Assembly: GCF_006716885.1 (NCBI RefSeq)
Contig: NZ_VFPU01000001.1
Span: 1,612,001 to 1,676,000 of the forward strand
Reading direction: 5' to 3'
DNA length: 64,000 nt
Source of the DNA: Ornithinimicrobium humiphilum
GTDB lineage: Bacteria; Actinomycetota; Actinomycetes; Actinomycetales; Dermatophilaceae
The position numbers and the translations under genes are program-made. The notes under the pieces are model-generated. The model was not told where the DNA came from. It saw only the letters and a list, made by a program, of their open reading frames with translations, and did no database searches. The stretch's first letter is position 1, and every line of letters begins with the position of its first letter. This document shows, in pieces, positions 29,239 to 35,496 of this stretch.

Positions 29239-29532
29239 TTACGTGGCCGGCGGGACGACGGTGTAGGTGACGATGCAGCCGACCGCGTGGCAGTAGCGAC
29301 GCATCATCGACAGCGACGGGTCGACCGTACCGTTCTCGATGCCGAGCACCACGCCCTTGGACCAGCCGGTGCGGTCGCTCACGTCCTGCACGGTGACGCC
29401 GGCGGCCTCACGGACCGCGGCCAGGTCGCGGCGCAGGTCGCCCTGGGCGTTGATGATGCGGTCGGCGCGCTGCTGCTCGGGGCTGTCGGGGTCGATCCCC
29501 AGCAGCTCCTTCAGGTCGGTGACGTGCGACAT
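29239..29532 (-). CDS. XRE-family transcriptional regulator
   Basis: 97 residues from the ATG at 29532, with GAGGAGG upstream. The helix-turn-helix is AAGVTVQDVSDRTGWSKGVVLGIENG, typical of Cro/C1-type DNA binding. The C-terminus CHAVGCIVTYTVVPPAT is short. It may regulate the cargo genes. A CCACAC box lies 49 bases upstream. Confidence 0.75.
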   Translation of the reverse strand: MSHVTDLKELLGIDPDSPEQQRADRIINAQGDLRRDLAAVREAAGVTVQDVSDRTGWSKGVVLGIENGTVDPSLSMMRRYCHAVGCIVTYTVVPPAT

Positions 29533-29581
29533 GGTCCTCCTCGGGCTCGGCCGGGGCACGGCGCCCCGACGAGCTGACCGG

Positions 29582-29587
29582 GTGTGG
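29582..29587 (-). promoter_or_regulatory. CCACAC box upstream of the XRE gene
   Basis: 49 bases before the ATG at 29532. The gene has its own ribosome site. Confidence 0.4.
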
Positions 29588-29597
29588 CGTGCCCGGC

Positions 29598-30323
29598 TCA
29601 GAACGGCGGCGGGTCGTACTGCTGGTCGCCGGCCGGGGCCCGGTGGATGCCCCACGGGTCGGGGTCCGGGGTCGGGCCGGCGTGGATGTCGTCCTGGAAG
29701 ACGGGCCAGGCGCTGCCGCCGTGGCCGTCGTCGTCGAGGCTGGCGGCCTCCTCGGACACCTTCGACATCATCAGGGCGACGTCGTCGGTGCCGTAGCAGA
29801 TGGTGGTGCGGGTGTCCTCGGACTGGCCGTCGCGGTCCATCGACCAGGAGACCCGCTCGGCGGTGTACCAGGTCTGCCCGGAATGCCCCTCGTCGGCGAA
29901 CACCTCGATGGCCAGGCCGTGGAACCCGTTGGCCGGCTGGATGGTGACGTGGTCGTCGTGGACGGTGACGGCGTCGCCGGAGAAGCCGACACCGACGAGC
30001 AGGTCGCGGGTGCTGCCGAGCCGGCTGTCGGGGTCGACCTGGGTGCCGGCGAACCGCTCCCGATCGACGGTGGCGGTGTCGTAGTCCCGGAGCGCGGCGG
30101 CGAGCTGGTCGATCTGGTCGGGGCTCCAGTCGTCGGCGGTGCCGAGGTCCCGGGCGATGCGGTTCAGGGTGTCCTGCAGCTCGCGCATGGCGGTGGTGTC
30201 GTCGATGGGCGGCTCGCCCAGGGTGACCGCGGTCGCCTCGGTCGCGGGCTGGACACCGAAGCGGCCGTCGGGGGCGCGGTGCGCCTCGCGGGAGGCCTGT
30301 GCGACATCGCTGATCTGGGTCAT
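29598..30323 (-). CDS. RGRF-motif protein of unknown function
   Basis: 241 residues. N-terminus SREAHRAPDGRFGVQPATEA is shared with the protein encoded just upstream. Then a helical segment (MRELQDTLNRIARDLG) and a C-terminal domain with TWYTAERVSWSMDRDG and TTICYGTDDVALMMSKV. The tail is Pro/Asp-rich. Its ATG overlaps the stop of the upstream gene (ATGA). No family recognised. Confidence 0.6.
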   Translation of the reverse strand: MTQISDVAQASREAHRAPDGRFGVQPATEATAVTLGEPPIDDTTAMRELQDTLNRIARDLGTADDWSPDQIDQLAAALRDYDTATVDRERFAGTQVDPDSRLGSTRDLLVGVGFSGDAVTVHDDHVTIQPANGFHGLAIEVFADEGHSGQTWYTAERVSWSMDRDGQSEDTRTTICYGTDDVALMMSKVSEEAASLDDDGHGGSAWPVFQDDIHAGPTPDPDPWGIHRAPAGDQQYDPPPF

Positions 30324-30826
30324 GCCGGTTGCACTGTGCGGGGGCCGAGGACGCGCGCCGAGGGGGCCCGGGCCTCCAGGAGGTCGAAGGAGCGGCCCTG
30401 GTCGGCCAGGCAGGTCCGCCAGGGGGTGACGTCGCCGACTGGTTCGACCTCCAGGACGACGGCCTGGTCGGGGTCGAGCCCCTGGGCCTGGGCGGCCTGG
30501 CGGGCCCAGAAGTTGGCGACGGCGGGGTCGGAGGTGAGGGAGACGGCGTCGTGCGCGGACTGGGCGTGGTTGGCGGGGGAGGCGCCGGGGCGCAGCTCCT
30601 CGCCGGGCGTCAGGGGGCGGGCCGTGCCGTGGTAGAGCCGGCCGCCGGGGACGTCGCCGAGGGTGAAGGACCGGCCCATGACGACGACGCGAACGTGCCG
30701 CCAGTCGGTCTGGTCGTCCTGGGCGAGGTCGATGTCCGCCTCGGTCGCCGGTTGGGTCCCGAACCTTCCCCGCGGGTCACGGTGGGCCTCGCGGGCGGCG
30801 CGGGCTGCGGCGTTCACGTCGGTCAC
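30320..30826 (-). CDS. RGRF-motif protein with an Arr-like ADP-ribosyltransferase domain
   Basis: 168 residues from the GTG at 30826, chosen by analogy with the paralogous N-terminus of the next gene; GTG 30838 is possible. After REAHRDPRGRFGTQPATEAD the domain reads GRLYHGTARPLTPGEELRPG, then AVSLTSDPAVANFWARQAA, then VVLEVEPVGDVTPW. This follows the order seen in rifampin ADP-ribosyltransferase (Arr): YHGT with the NAD-contact His, a T-x-D/E-x-A-x-x-W block, then V-VEP-G. Family assignment is by eye. Target is unknown; it could modify a small molecule, protein or RNA. Confidence 0.55.
   Translation of the reverse strand: MTDVNAAARAAREAHRDPRGRFGTQPATEADIDLAQDDQTDWRHVRVVVMGRSFTLGDVPGGRLYHGTARPLTPGEELRPGASPANHAQSAHDAVSLTSDPAVANFWARQAAQAQGLDPDQAVVLEVEPVGDVTPWRTCLADQGRSFDLLEARAPSARVLGPRTVQPA
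30334..30339 (-). promoter_or_regulatory. GCACAG start-associated box (gene at 30323)
   Basis: CCGCACAGT, ten bases before the ATG, lying inside the 3' end of the upstream coding region. Confidence 0.4.
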
Positions 30827-30837
30827 GTCCTGGGCCA

Positions 30838-30843
30838 CTGTGC
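30838..30843 (-). promoter_or_regulatory. GCACAG start-associated box (gene at 30826)
   Basis: CCGCACAGT, eleven bases before the GTG at 30826, and directly beside the 3' end of tRNA-Arg(TCT). Confidence 0.4.
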
Positions 30844-30845
30844 GG

Positions 30846-30919
30846 CGCCCCCGGCAGGGATCGAACCTGCGACCGGCGGGGTAGAAGCCCGCTGCGCTCT
30901 CCAGCTGCGCCACGGGGGC
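30846..30919 (-). tRNA. tRNA-Arg (TCT), array member 8
   Basis: Acceptor GCCCCCG/CGGGGGC and loop CTTCTAC give TCT for AGA. Last in transcription order of the eight-gene array. CCA not encoded. Confidence 0.92.
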
Positions 30920-30922
30920 TGG

Positions 30923-30996
30923 TCGCGCCGGCTGGGCTCGAACCAGCGACCCCACGCCTTATGAGGGCGGTGCTCTTCCGCCTGAGCTACGGCGCG
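30923..30996 (-). tRNA. tRNA with CAT anticodon (Met elongator or Ile2), array member 7
   Basis: Acceptor CGCGCCG/CGGCGCG and loop CTCATAA. Position 1-72 is a C-G pair and the three G-C anticodon-stem pairs of initiators are absent, so it is not tRNA-fMet. It could be elongator Met or lysidine-modified Ile. One C-U mismatch at 27-43. 3' CCA is encoded at 30920-30922. Confidence 0.88.
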
Positions 30997-30997
30997 G

Positions 30998-31071
30998 TGA
31001 TCCCGGCTGGATTTGAACCAGCGACCTCCTCCTTATCAGGGAGGCGCTCTGACCTGCTGAGCTACGGGATC
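30998..31071 (-). tRNA. tRNA-Ile (GAT), array member 6
   Basis: Acceptor GATCCCG/CGGGATC and loop CTGATAA give GAT. Only one base separates it from the next tRNA, so 3' ends must be trimmed and CCA added. Confidence 0.92.
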
Positions 31072-31073
31072 GG

Positions 31074-31147
31074 GGTGAACGACGGGGCTCGAACCCGCGA
31101 CCTCCTGGATCACAACCAGGCGCTCTGCCGACTGAGCTACGTCCACC
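31074..31147 (-). tRNA. tRNA-His (GTG), array member 5
   Basis: Loop TTGTGAT gives GTG. Base 31147 supplies the G at position -1 and the discriminator is C, both hallmarks of tRNA-His. The acceptor has one G-T wobble. Confidence 0.92.
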
Positions 31148-31177
31148 ATGTCGGCGACGCTGCGTGCGTCACCTCGG

Positions 31178-31261
31178 TACCCCGGGCCGGAGTCGAACCG
31201 GCACGCCCGTGCGGGCACACGGGTCTGAGCCGTGCGCGTCTGCCAGTTCCGCCACCGGGGC
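31178..31261 (-). tRNA. tRNA-Leu (CAG), array member 4
   Basis: 84-nt class II tRNA with long variable arm (TGCCCGCACGGGCG). Loop CTCAGAC gives CAG. The 1-72 pair is G-T. Confidence 0.9.
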
Positions 31262-31266
31262 CTGCG

Positions 31267-31339
31267 TGATCGCGGCAGGGCTCGAACCTGCGGCCTCCTC
31301 GGTGTGAACGAGGCGCTCTGCCGACTGAGCTACGCGATC
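31267..31339 (-). tRNA. tRNA-Val (CAC), array member 3
   Basis: Acceptor GATCGCG/CGCGATC and loop TTCACAC give CAC. Confidence 0.93.
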
Positions 31340-31345
31340 AGGGAG

Positions 31346-31418
31346 TGGGTCCGGCAGGGCTCGAACCTGCGACCACCTGCGCGTCGAGCAGGCGCTCTGC
31401 CATCTGAGCTACGGATCC
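31346..31418 (-). tRNA. aberrant Val-like tRNA (GAC with C33), array member 2
   Basis: Cloverleaf arms pair, but the anticodon loop is TCGACGC. Positions 34-36 read GAC, yet position 33 is C instead of the near-universal U and position 37 is G. The acceptor GGATCCG/CGGACCC has an A-C mismatch at 3-70. The T-arm is normal. It may be a decayed Val(GAC) copy, a decoy, or a specialised RNA. Confidence 0.75.
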
Positions 31419-31423
31419 ACGGG

Positions 31424-31496
31424 CTCCTCCAGCAGGGCTCGAACCTGCGACACCTCGGTTAACAGCCGAGTGCTCTGCCGACTGAGCTATGGAGGA
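31424..31496 (-). tRNA. tRNA-Asn (GTT), array member 1
   Basis: Acceptor TCCTCCA/TGGAGGA and loop CTGTTAA give GTT. Discriminator G as expected for Asn. First tRNA of the array in transcription order. Confidence 0.93.
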
Positions 31497-31528
31497 ATGG
31501 GTGCCGGATCGGCTCCGGCGGGCCTTCG

Positions 31529-31621
31529 TCAGGCGGCGACGACGAACACGGTGCCGCCGCAGGCGCCGCACCAGGCGCTGGTGGCGCCGGGCATGACGGG
31601 CAGCCTGTGCCCGCAGTCCAT
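31529..31621 (-). CDS. 30-residue zinc-ribbon-like peptide
   Basis: ATG at 31621 opens MDCGHRLPVMPGATSAWCGA followed by CGGTVFVVAA. The DCGH and WCGACGG pattern offers three Cys and a His for a metal. It lies 32 bases upstream of the first tRNA of the array on the same strand, so it may be co-transcribed. The length is small and no ribosome site is clear, so coding status is uncertain. Confidence 0.4.
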   Translation of the reverse strand: MDCGHRLPVMPGATSAWCGACGGTVFVVAA

Positions 31622-31646
31622 CTCTGGTGACCGGCCGGCTCGCCTG

Positions 31647-31652
31647 TAGCCT
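31647..31652 (+). promoter_or_regulatory. -10 box for leaderless XRE gene
   Basis: TAGCCT six bases before the ATG at 31659, with no ribosome site. Confidence 0.5.
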
Positions 31653-31658
31653 CACCGG

Positions 31659-31940
31659 ATGACCGAGAGGACGCCGTCAAGGGGTGCGCCGGCCAGGCCG
31701 CACACCCCGCTGACCCGTTCCATCGCGCTACAGGTGAAGCTGGTCCGGATCGAGCCCGGAATGACGCAGGCGGATATGGCCGCCGCGGCGGGCCTGCACG
31801 TCAACACCCTGTCGAACATCGAGAAGTGCCACCGGTCCCCGACGATCGCCCAGGTCGAGGCCATCGCCGGCGTTGCCGGGATGTCCTTCTCGAAGCTCGC
31901 GCGCCGCGCCGAGGAACGGCTCAAGGACATCGGGGACTGA
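31659..31940 (+). CDS. XRE-family transcriptional regulator
   Basis: 93 residues. The HTH is MTQADMAAAAGLHVNTLSNI followed by EKCHRSPTIAQVEAIA, with C-terminal MSFSKLARRAEERL. A small Cro/C1-type repressor candidate. It is divergent from the tRNA array, in a good position to control it. Probably transcribed leaderless. Confidence 0.8.
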   Translation: MTERTPSRGAPARPHTPLTRSIALQVKLVRIEPGMTQADMAAAAGLHVNTLSNIEKCHRSPTIAQVEAIAGVAGMSFSKLARRAEERLKDIGD

Positions 31941-31949
31941 CCTGCCGGG

Positions 31950-32823
31950 TCACCCCTCCTGGCCGAACAGGTCCTCCTCGTCACGCGCCGGGGCGTGCTC
32001 CTCGCAGAACCACTCCTCGCCGCGCTGGGAGTAGAAGCAGCCGACCCCGCACACCGAGCACGGATGGCCGACCTCCCGGACGTCGAACGCCCCCGACCGC
32101 GACATGCCCCAGTCGGTGCAGAAGCCGAGGCCGTTGCGGTAGCCGCGGGTCTCGAACGTCGAGTGACCGGTGGGGCAGGACCGGATGGCCTCCAGCTGCG
32201 CCCAGGCGGCGTCCTCGGCCTCGGGCACCGTCGCGCCCTCGCCGCGGATGAACGTGCGCGGCTCGGCGACGAACGCCTCGCACGAACGTGGTGCGGTAGG
32301 TCGGGCGGTCCGGGTCGCGCGTGATCACCAGACCGTTCCCGCCGCCCTGCACCTTCGCGTCGTCCGGCCACGGGTGCCGGGCCTGGACGTCGGTGTTCTC
32401 GATGACCCGGGCGACGCCGTGCTCCCGCATCCACCGGCGCCGCTCCCGGGCGAACCCGTCGGCGGTCTCGGCGTCCCACTCGACCAGCAGGTCGCCCAGG
32501 CGCACCACGGCACGGAACGGGCCGGTCCTGTCGGCCCCGGGCAGGCCCGGGGCCGACAGGACGATCAGGTGGTGCAGCTCGTCGACGTGCCGCGCATCGG
32601 ACCCGACGCCCCCGAGAACCACCTGCACGAGCACCTCGACGGGTTGCTCGGCCAGACCGGGGGCCGCTGCCAACCACTCCGGGTCGGTCAGGTCGGTCAG
32701 CGGTGTGGAGACGATCCACCCGCCGGCCCACCAGGTGCGGGGTGCGTCCGGGTGCGCCGGGCGCGGGGGAGTGCGGCCCTGGACGTCTTCGATGGCGTCG
32801 GCCGGGACGACGTAGTGGGTCAT
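31950..32823 (-). pseudogene. hypothetical Cys-rich protein split by a frameshift
   Basis: ATG at 32823 opens MTHYVVPADAIEDVQGRTPP and stays convincing until YRTTFV near 32285. The sensible sequence then continues in another frame as EAFVAEPRTFIRGEGATVPE down to the stop at 31950. That C-terminal part has FCTDWG, CSVCGVGC and FCEEH, likely a zinc-binding module. One missing base near 32280 explains the break. Intact length would be about 290 residues. No family recognised. CCACAC lies nine bases before the ATG. Confidence 0.6.
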
Positions 32824-32832
32824 GCGCTGCGG

Positions 32833-32838
32833 GTGTGG
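32833..32838 (-). promoter_or_regulatory. CCACAC start-associated box (gene at 32823)
   Basis: GCGCCACACC with exactly nine bases to the ATG. Confidence 0.5.
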
Positions 32839-32975
32839 CGCGGCAACGGGGGCGCACCCCGGTCGAGAGGGCATGAGCCAGGGGCCGGCTCCCGAGACGA
32901 CCTCGGGCACCGGATGCCGGGGATCGAAGGGCGGTGTGGCATAGGCGAATCCGGCCGGTCGGAAAGTCGTCTGCA

Positions 32976-33011
32976 CCACACCTGCGACACCCCGCCACAC
33001 CTCCGCCACAC
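32976..33011 (+). repeat. three tandem CCACACCT boxes before xis-int
   Basis: CCACAC at 32976, 32995 and 33006, each followed by CT. They occupy the control region between the minus-strand cargo gene and xis, along with a GTGTGG at 33034. They may be operators or stacked promoters. The rest of 32839-33120 shows no supported gene; a 7-codon ORF (MGQWCGA) starts ten bases after the third box. Confidence 0.45.
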
Positions 33012-33120
33012 CTGCCTCCCGATGGGTCAATGGTGTGGTGCATGAGCACCATCACCCTCACCACAGGTAGACCGGCCAGCACCGTCCGACGGCAAGCCGT
33101 GCACTTTGCCGTCCTCCCCG

Positions 33121-33126
33121 CCACAC
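33121..33126 (+). promoter_or_regulatory. CCACAC start-associated box (xis)
   Basis: CCGCCACACC with ten bases from CCACAC to the ATG at 33137 and no ribosome site. Confidence 0.5.
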
Positions 33127-33136
33127 CACCGGCGGC

Positions 33137-33454
33137 ATGTCTGAGGCACCAACTCCCACCATCCCCGCCGCACCTCCTGGCGCCGCCCAACTCCCTGTCC
33201 ACTTCGGGGTCGAAGAGCTCGCCGAATACCTCGGCTGCTCGAAGTGGTACATCTACAAGCTCACCTCGAAGGGCCGCATCTCGTACTTCAAGGCCGCGGG
33301 CCGGGTCCGGTTCACCCACGACCAGGTCGCCACGTACCTGGCCTCCATCGGCGCGCCGGTGCCCATCCCCGGCTCGGGGCTGCCCGGTGGAAACGGCAGG
33401 AAGGGGCGCGTCGGTCGCCCCGCTCGCAGCCTGGCCGAACTCGGCATCGAATGA
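33137..33454 (+). CDS. xis: excisionase / helix-turn-helix directionality factor
   Basis: 105 residues. A MerR-like HTH_17 domain: HFGVEELAEYLGCSKWYIYK followed by KGRISYFKAAGRVRF and THDQVATYL. Such proteins bend att DNA and steer the recombinase toward excision. It lies directly upstream of the integrase, 11 bases from its start. The C-terminal tail is basic. Confidence 0.85.
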   Translation: MSEAPTPTIPAAPPGAAQLPVHFGVEELAEYLGCSKWYIYKLTSKGRISYFKAAGRVRFTHDQVATYLASIGAPVPIPGSGLPGGNGRKGRVGRPARSLAELGIE

Positions 33455-33465
33455 GGACGTCTGAG

Positions 33466-34635
33466 ATGGCGAGCACCCGCAGGACGGTGGCGCCATACAT
33501 CAAGGAGACCACCAACAAGGACGGCGTCAGCTACCTCGTCTACATCCCCCGCATGGAGAACGGGAAGCCGGAGTCGGTGACCGTCTACGACGTGCACACC
33601 GCGTACGCGGTCAGGGACAAGCTGCTCAAGAAGCGCGAGCAGCTCCACGCCGCCGAGCGCGCCCTGAAGAAGAAGGTCAAGAAGAACCCTGACGCCCTCA
33701 CCCTCGAGGAGTGGATGACGAAGTGGCTCACGGTCATCAGGGGCTCCGTCACCGAGGAGACGTACAAGTGCTACGAGTCCCTCAGCCGTAACCACATCGT
33801 CCCCAACGTCGGGCACATGGCGCTCGTCGAGATCACCATGTTCGACGTCCGGGCACTGCGGAACGACCTGGACAAGAAGAAGGCGCGCGAGACCGTCGAC
33901 AAGATCCTCGGCCGCGTCCTCGCCCAGGCGCTCGACCAGGCGGTGGCCGACCGCATCATCCCGGGCAACCCGGCCAGGGGCCTGCCGTCCCGCCCCCGGC
34001 GGCGCGCCCACCGCGACCAGGGGCAGGGCAAGAGCCTCCTGGTCGAGCAGGTCGGACGGTTCCTCGACTGCATGGACCCGTGGTGGCGGCTCATGTGCCA
34101 GGTCCAGGTGGACACCGGCCTGCGCATCGGTGAGCTCGGAGCGCTCCAGGTCCGACACCTGGACCTCGGACGCGCGTCGGTGACGGTCGAGCAGTCTCTG
34201 ACGAAGGCCGGGACGATCGGCCCGCCGAAGACGTCGGCGGGCTACCGGACCGTGCCCATGCTGCAGCCCGCCACGGTCGCCTCCCTGCGGCAGCACATCA
34301 AGGGCCGGGGGCTCACGAGCAGCGACTTCGTGTTCACGGGACCCCGCGGTGGGCGCCTCAACATGGACACCTTCCGCCGTCGTAAGTTCGCGCCGGCCGT
34401 CGAGGCGGCCGGGCTCGGGGACCTCCGGTTCGAGGGACACAGGGTCAGCCCGCACTGGCTCCGTCACAGCGCGATTACCTCGTGGGCGATGGCCTCCGGC
34501 CTCACCGACATGCAGATCGCTGCGATGGCGGGCCACGAGGACAGCCGACTGACCCAGGCTGTCTACACCCACCTGCGCACGGCCGACCTCGGTCACGCGC
34601 GGGACAACATGGCGGGCTTCTGGGCTGCCGCCTGA
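33466..34635 (+). CDS. int: tyrosine recombinase (integrase)
   Basis: 389 residues from the ATG at 33466, with GAGGA upstream; an ATG at 33451 overlaps the xis stop but lacks a ribosome site. An arm-binding N-terminus is followed by a SAM-like core-binding domain (LTLEEWMTKWL). Catalytic residues: Arg in DTGLRIGELGAL, Lys in PPKTSAGYR, HxxR in PHWLRHSAIT, His in AGHEDSRLTQ, and nucleophile Tyr in AVYTHLR. All appear intact, so the element may still be mobile. It ends in a strong hairpin. Confidence 0.95.
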   Translation: MASTRRTVAPYIKETTNKDGVSYLVYIPRMENGKPESVTVYDVHTAYAVRDKLLKKREQLHAAERALKKKVKKNPDALTLEEWMTKWLTVIRGSVTEETYKCYESLSRNHIVPNVGHMALVEITMFDVRALRNDLDKKKARETVDKILGRVLAQALDQAVADRIIPGNPARGLPSRPRRRAHRDQGQGKSLLVEQVGRFLDCMDPWWRLMCQVQVDTGLRIGELGALQVRHLDLGRASVTVEQSLTKAGTIGPPKTSAGYRTVPMLQPATVASLRQHIKGRGLTSSDFVFTGPRGGRLNMDTFRRRKFAPAVEAAGLGDLRFEGHRVSPHWLRHSAITSWAMASGLTDMQIAAMAGHEDSRLTQAVYTHLRTADLGHARDNMAGFWAAA

Positions 34636-34648
34636 CCCGTTCCACGAA

Positions 34649-34680
34649 GAGGGGCACGACGCGCGCGCGTCGTGCCCCTC
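34649..34680. terminator. bidirectional terminator after the integrase
   Basis: GAGGGGCACGACGCG pairs with CGCGTCGTGCCCCTC, between convergent genes. Confidence 0.75.
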
Positions 34681-34698
34681 TCGCGTTGCCCGCCCGGG

Positions 34699-35163
34699 CT
34701 AGCTGGCCAGCTTGCGGTGGCGGTCGATGGCCTCGTCCCAGGCGTCCAGTTCGGCGACCGAGAAGTGGTGCCGGTTCTGCTCGCTCACGATGTAGCCGAG
34801 CTCGCGCACCGCGGCGCCCACCTCGGGCATCCCGGCCCGGGCGCTGGCACGTTCCACCTCGGCGAGGAACTTGTCAGGGTCCAGCGGGGCCGGCTCGTCC
34901 TGGTCGGGGTCGAACAGGAGCGGGTCGTCCGGGCCGGGCGGCCGACCGAACCGCTCCTCGAAGAGGACGATCTGGTGACGACCAGCCTCGGCCAGCTCGT
35001 CGGTCATCGTCACGGTCGCCGACCCGTCGGCGTGCCTCGTCAGGGCAGAGAAGCGTGGGTCGCCCTCCCTGTCTGCCCGGAGCTGGAGGTGCTCCTCGAT
35101 CAGCCTTTCGCGTTCGGCTGCTTCGGCCTCGCGTTGGCGACGGATGCGCTGTGCCTTTCCCAT
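34699..35163 (-). CDS. hypothetical protein, element right end
   Basis: 154 residues from the ATG at 35163, with GAGGAG upstream. A basic coiled-coil-like N-terminus (KAQRIRRQREAEAAERERL) is followed by an acidic domain (FDPDQDEPAPLDPDKFLAEV) and YIVSEQNRHHFSVAELDAWD. No family recognised. A CCACAC box lies 51 bases upstream. It is the last gene before the attR arm. Confidence 0.6.
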   Translation of the reverse strand: MGKAQRIRRQREAEAAERERLIEEHLQLRADREGDPRFSALTRHADGSATVTMTDELAEAGRHQIVLFEERFGRPPGPDDPLLFDPDQDEPAPLDPDKFLAEVERASARAGMPEVGAAVRELGYIVSEQNRHHFSVAELDAWDEAIDRHRKLAS

Positions 35164-35214
35164 CTGGTCTCCTCTGTCGTAGCGAGGCCGTGGTCGGCCG
35201 CGACTACCTGTCGG

Positions 35215-35220
35215 GTGTGG
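35215..35220 (-). promoter_or_regulatory. CCACAC box upstream of gene at 35163
   Basis: 51 bases before the ATG, with a ribosome site in the leader. Confidence 0.4.
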
Positions 35221-35340
35221 CGCATTCTGCCGCGACCTACCGACCCAGCGGGCCGAAGTAGAGCTGAAGCGAGGGGTCCAGCGAGAGCAAAACGGCCGGA
35301 AAACCGTCAACCTTCGGATGCCTTCGGCGGCCCGATCTCA

Positions 35341-35436
35341 TGTCTACGGATCCGGCGTAGACAAAGTCCCACACGTCGAAAAAAGGGCAAAAGAGGGCAA
35401 AAAGGGAGAGATGTCTACAAACCCTAGGTGTAGACA
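35341..35436. repeat. right arm-type heptamer cluster
   Basis: Two inverted pairs: TGTCTAC 35341-35347 with GTAGACA 35357-35363, and TGTCTAC 35412-35418 with GTAGACA 35430-35436. Between them are three AGGGCAAAA-type direct repeats (35382-35405). Confidence 0.65.
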
Positions 35437-35496
35437 CAGCGAGGGGGTGGTCTGGTATCGTCGCAGGTCAGAGCATGTTCTCGTCGTTTGGCGCAG

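Noticed and set aside
30320..30955. Longer version of the Arr-like protein starting at 30955
   Set aside because: The extra N-terminal residues are a translation of tRNA-Arg(TCT). The paralogous gene shows the real start near 30826.
31036..31655. Short frames across the tRNA array
   Set aside because: They are translations of tRNA genes. Only the 31529-31621 peptide has independent support.
32934..33464. 176-residue plus-strand frame overlapping xis
   Set aside because: No domain, and it overlaps the xis gene with its clear HTH in a different frame.
35382..35405. CRISPR-like short repeats
   Set aside because: Three AGGGCAAAA-type units without spacers are simple direct repeats. No CRISPR array or cas gene was seen in the window.
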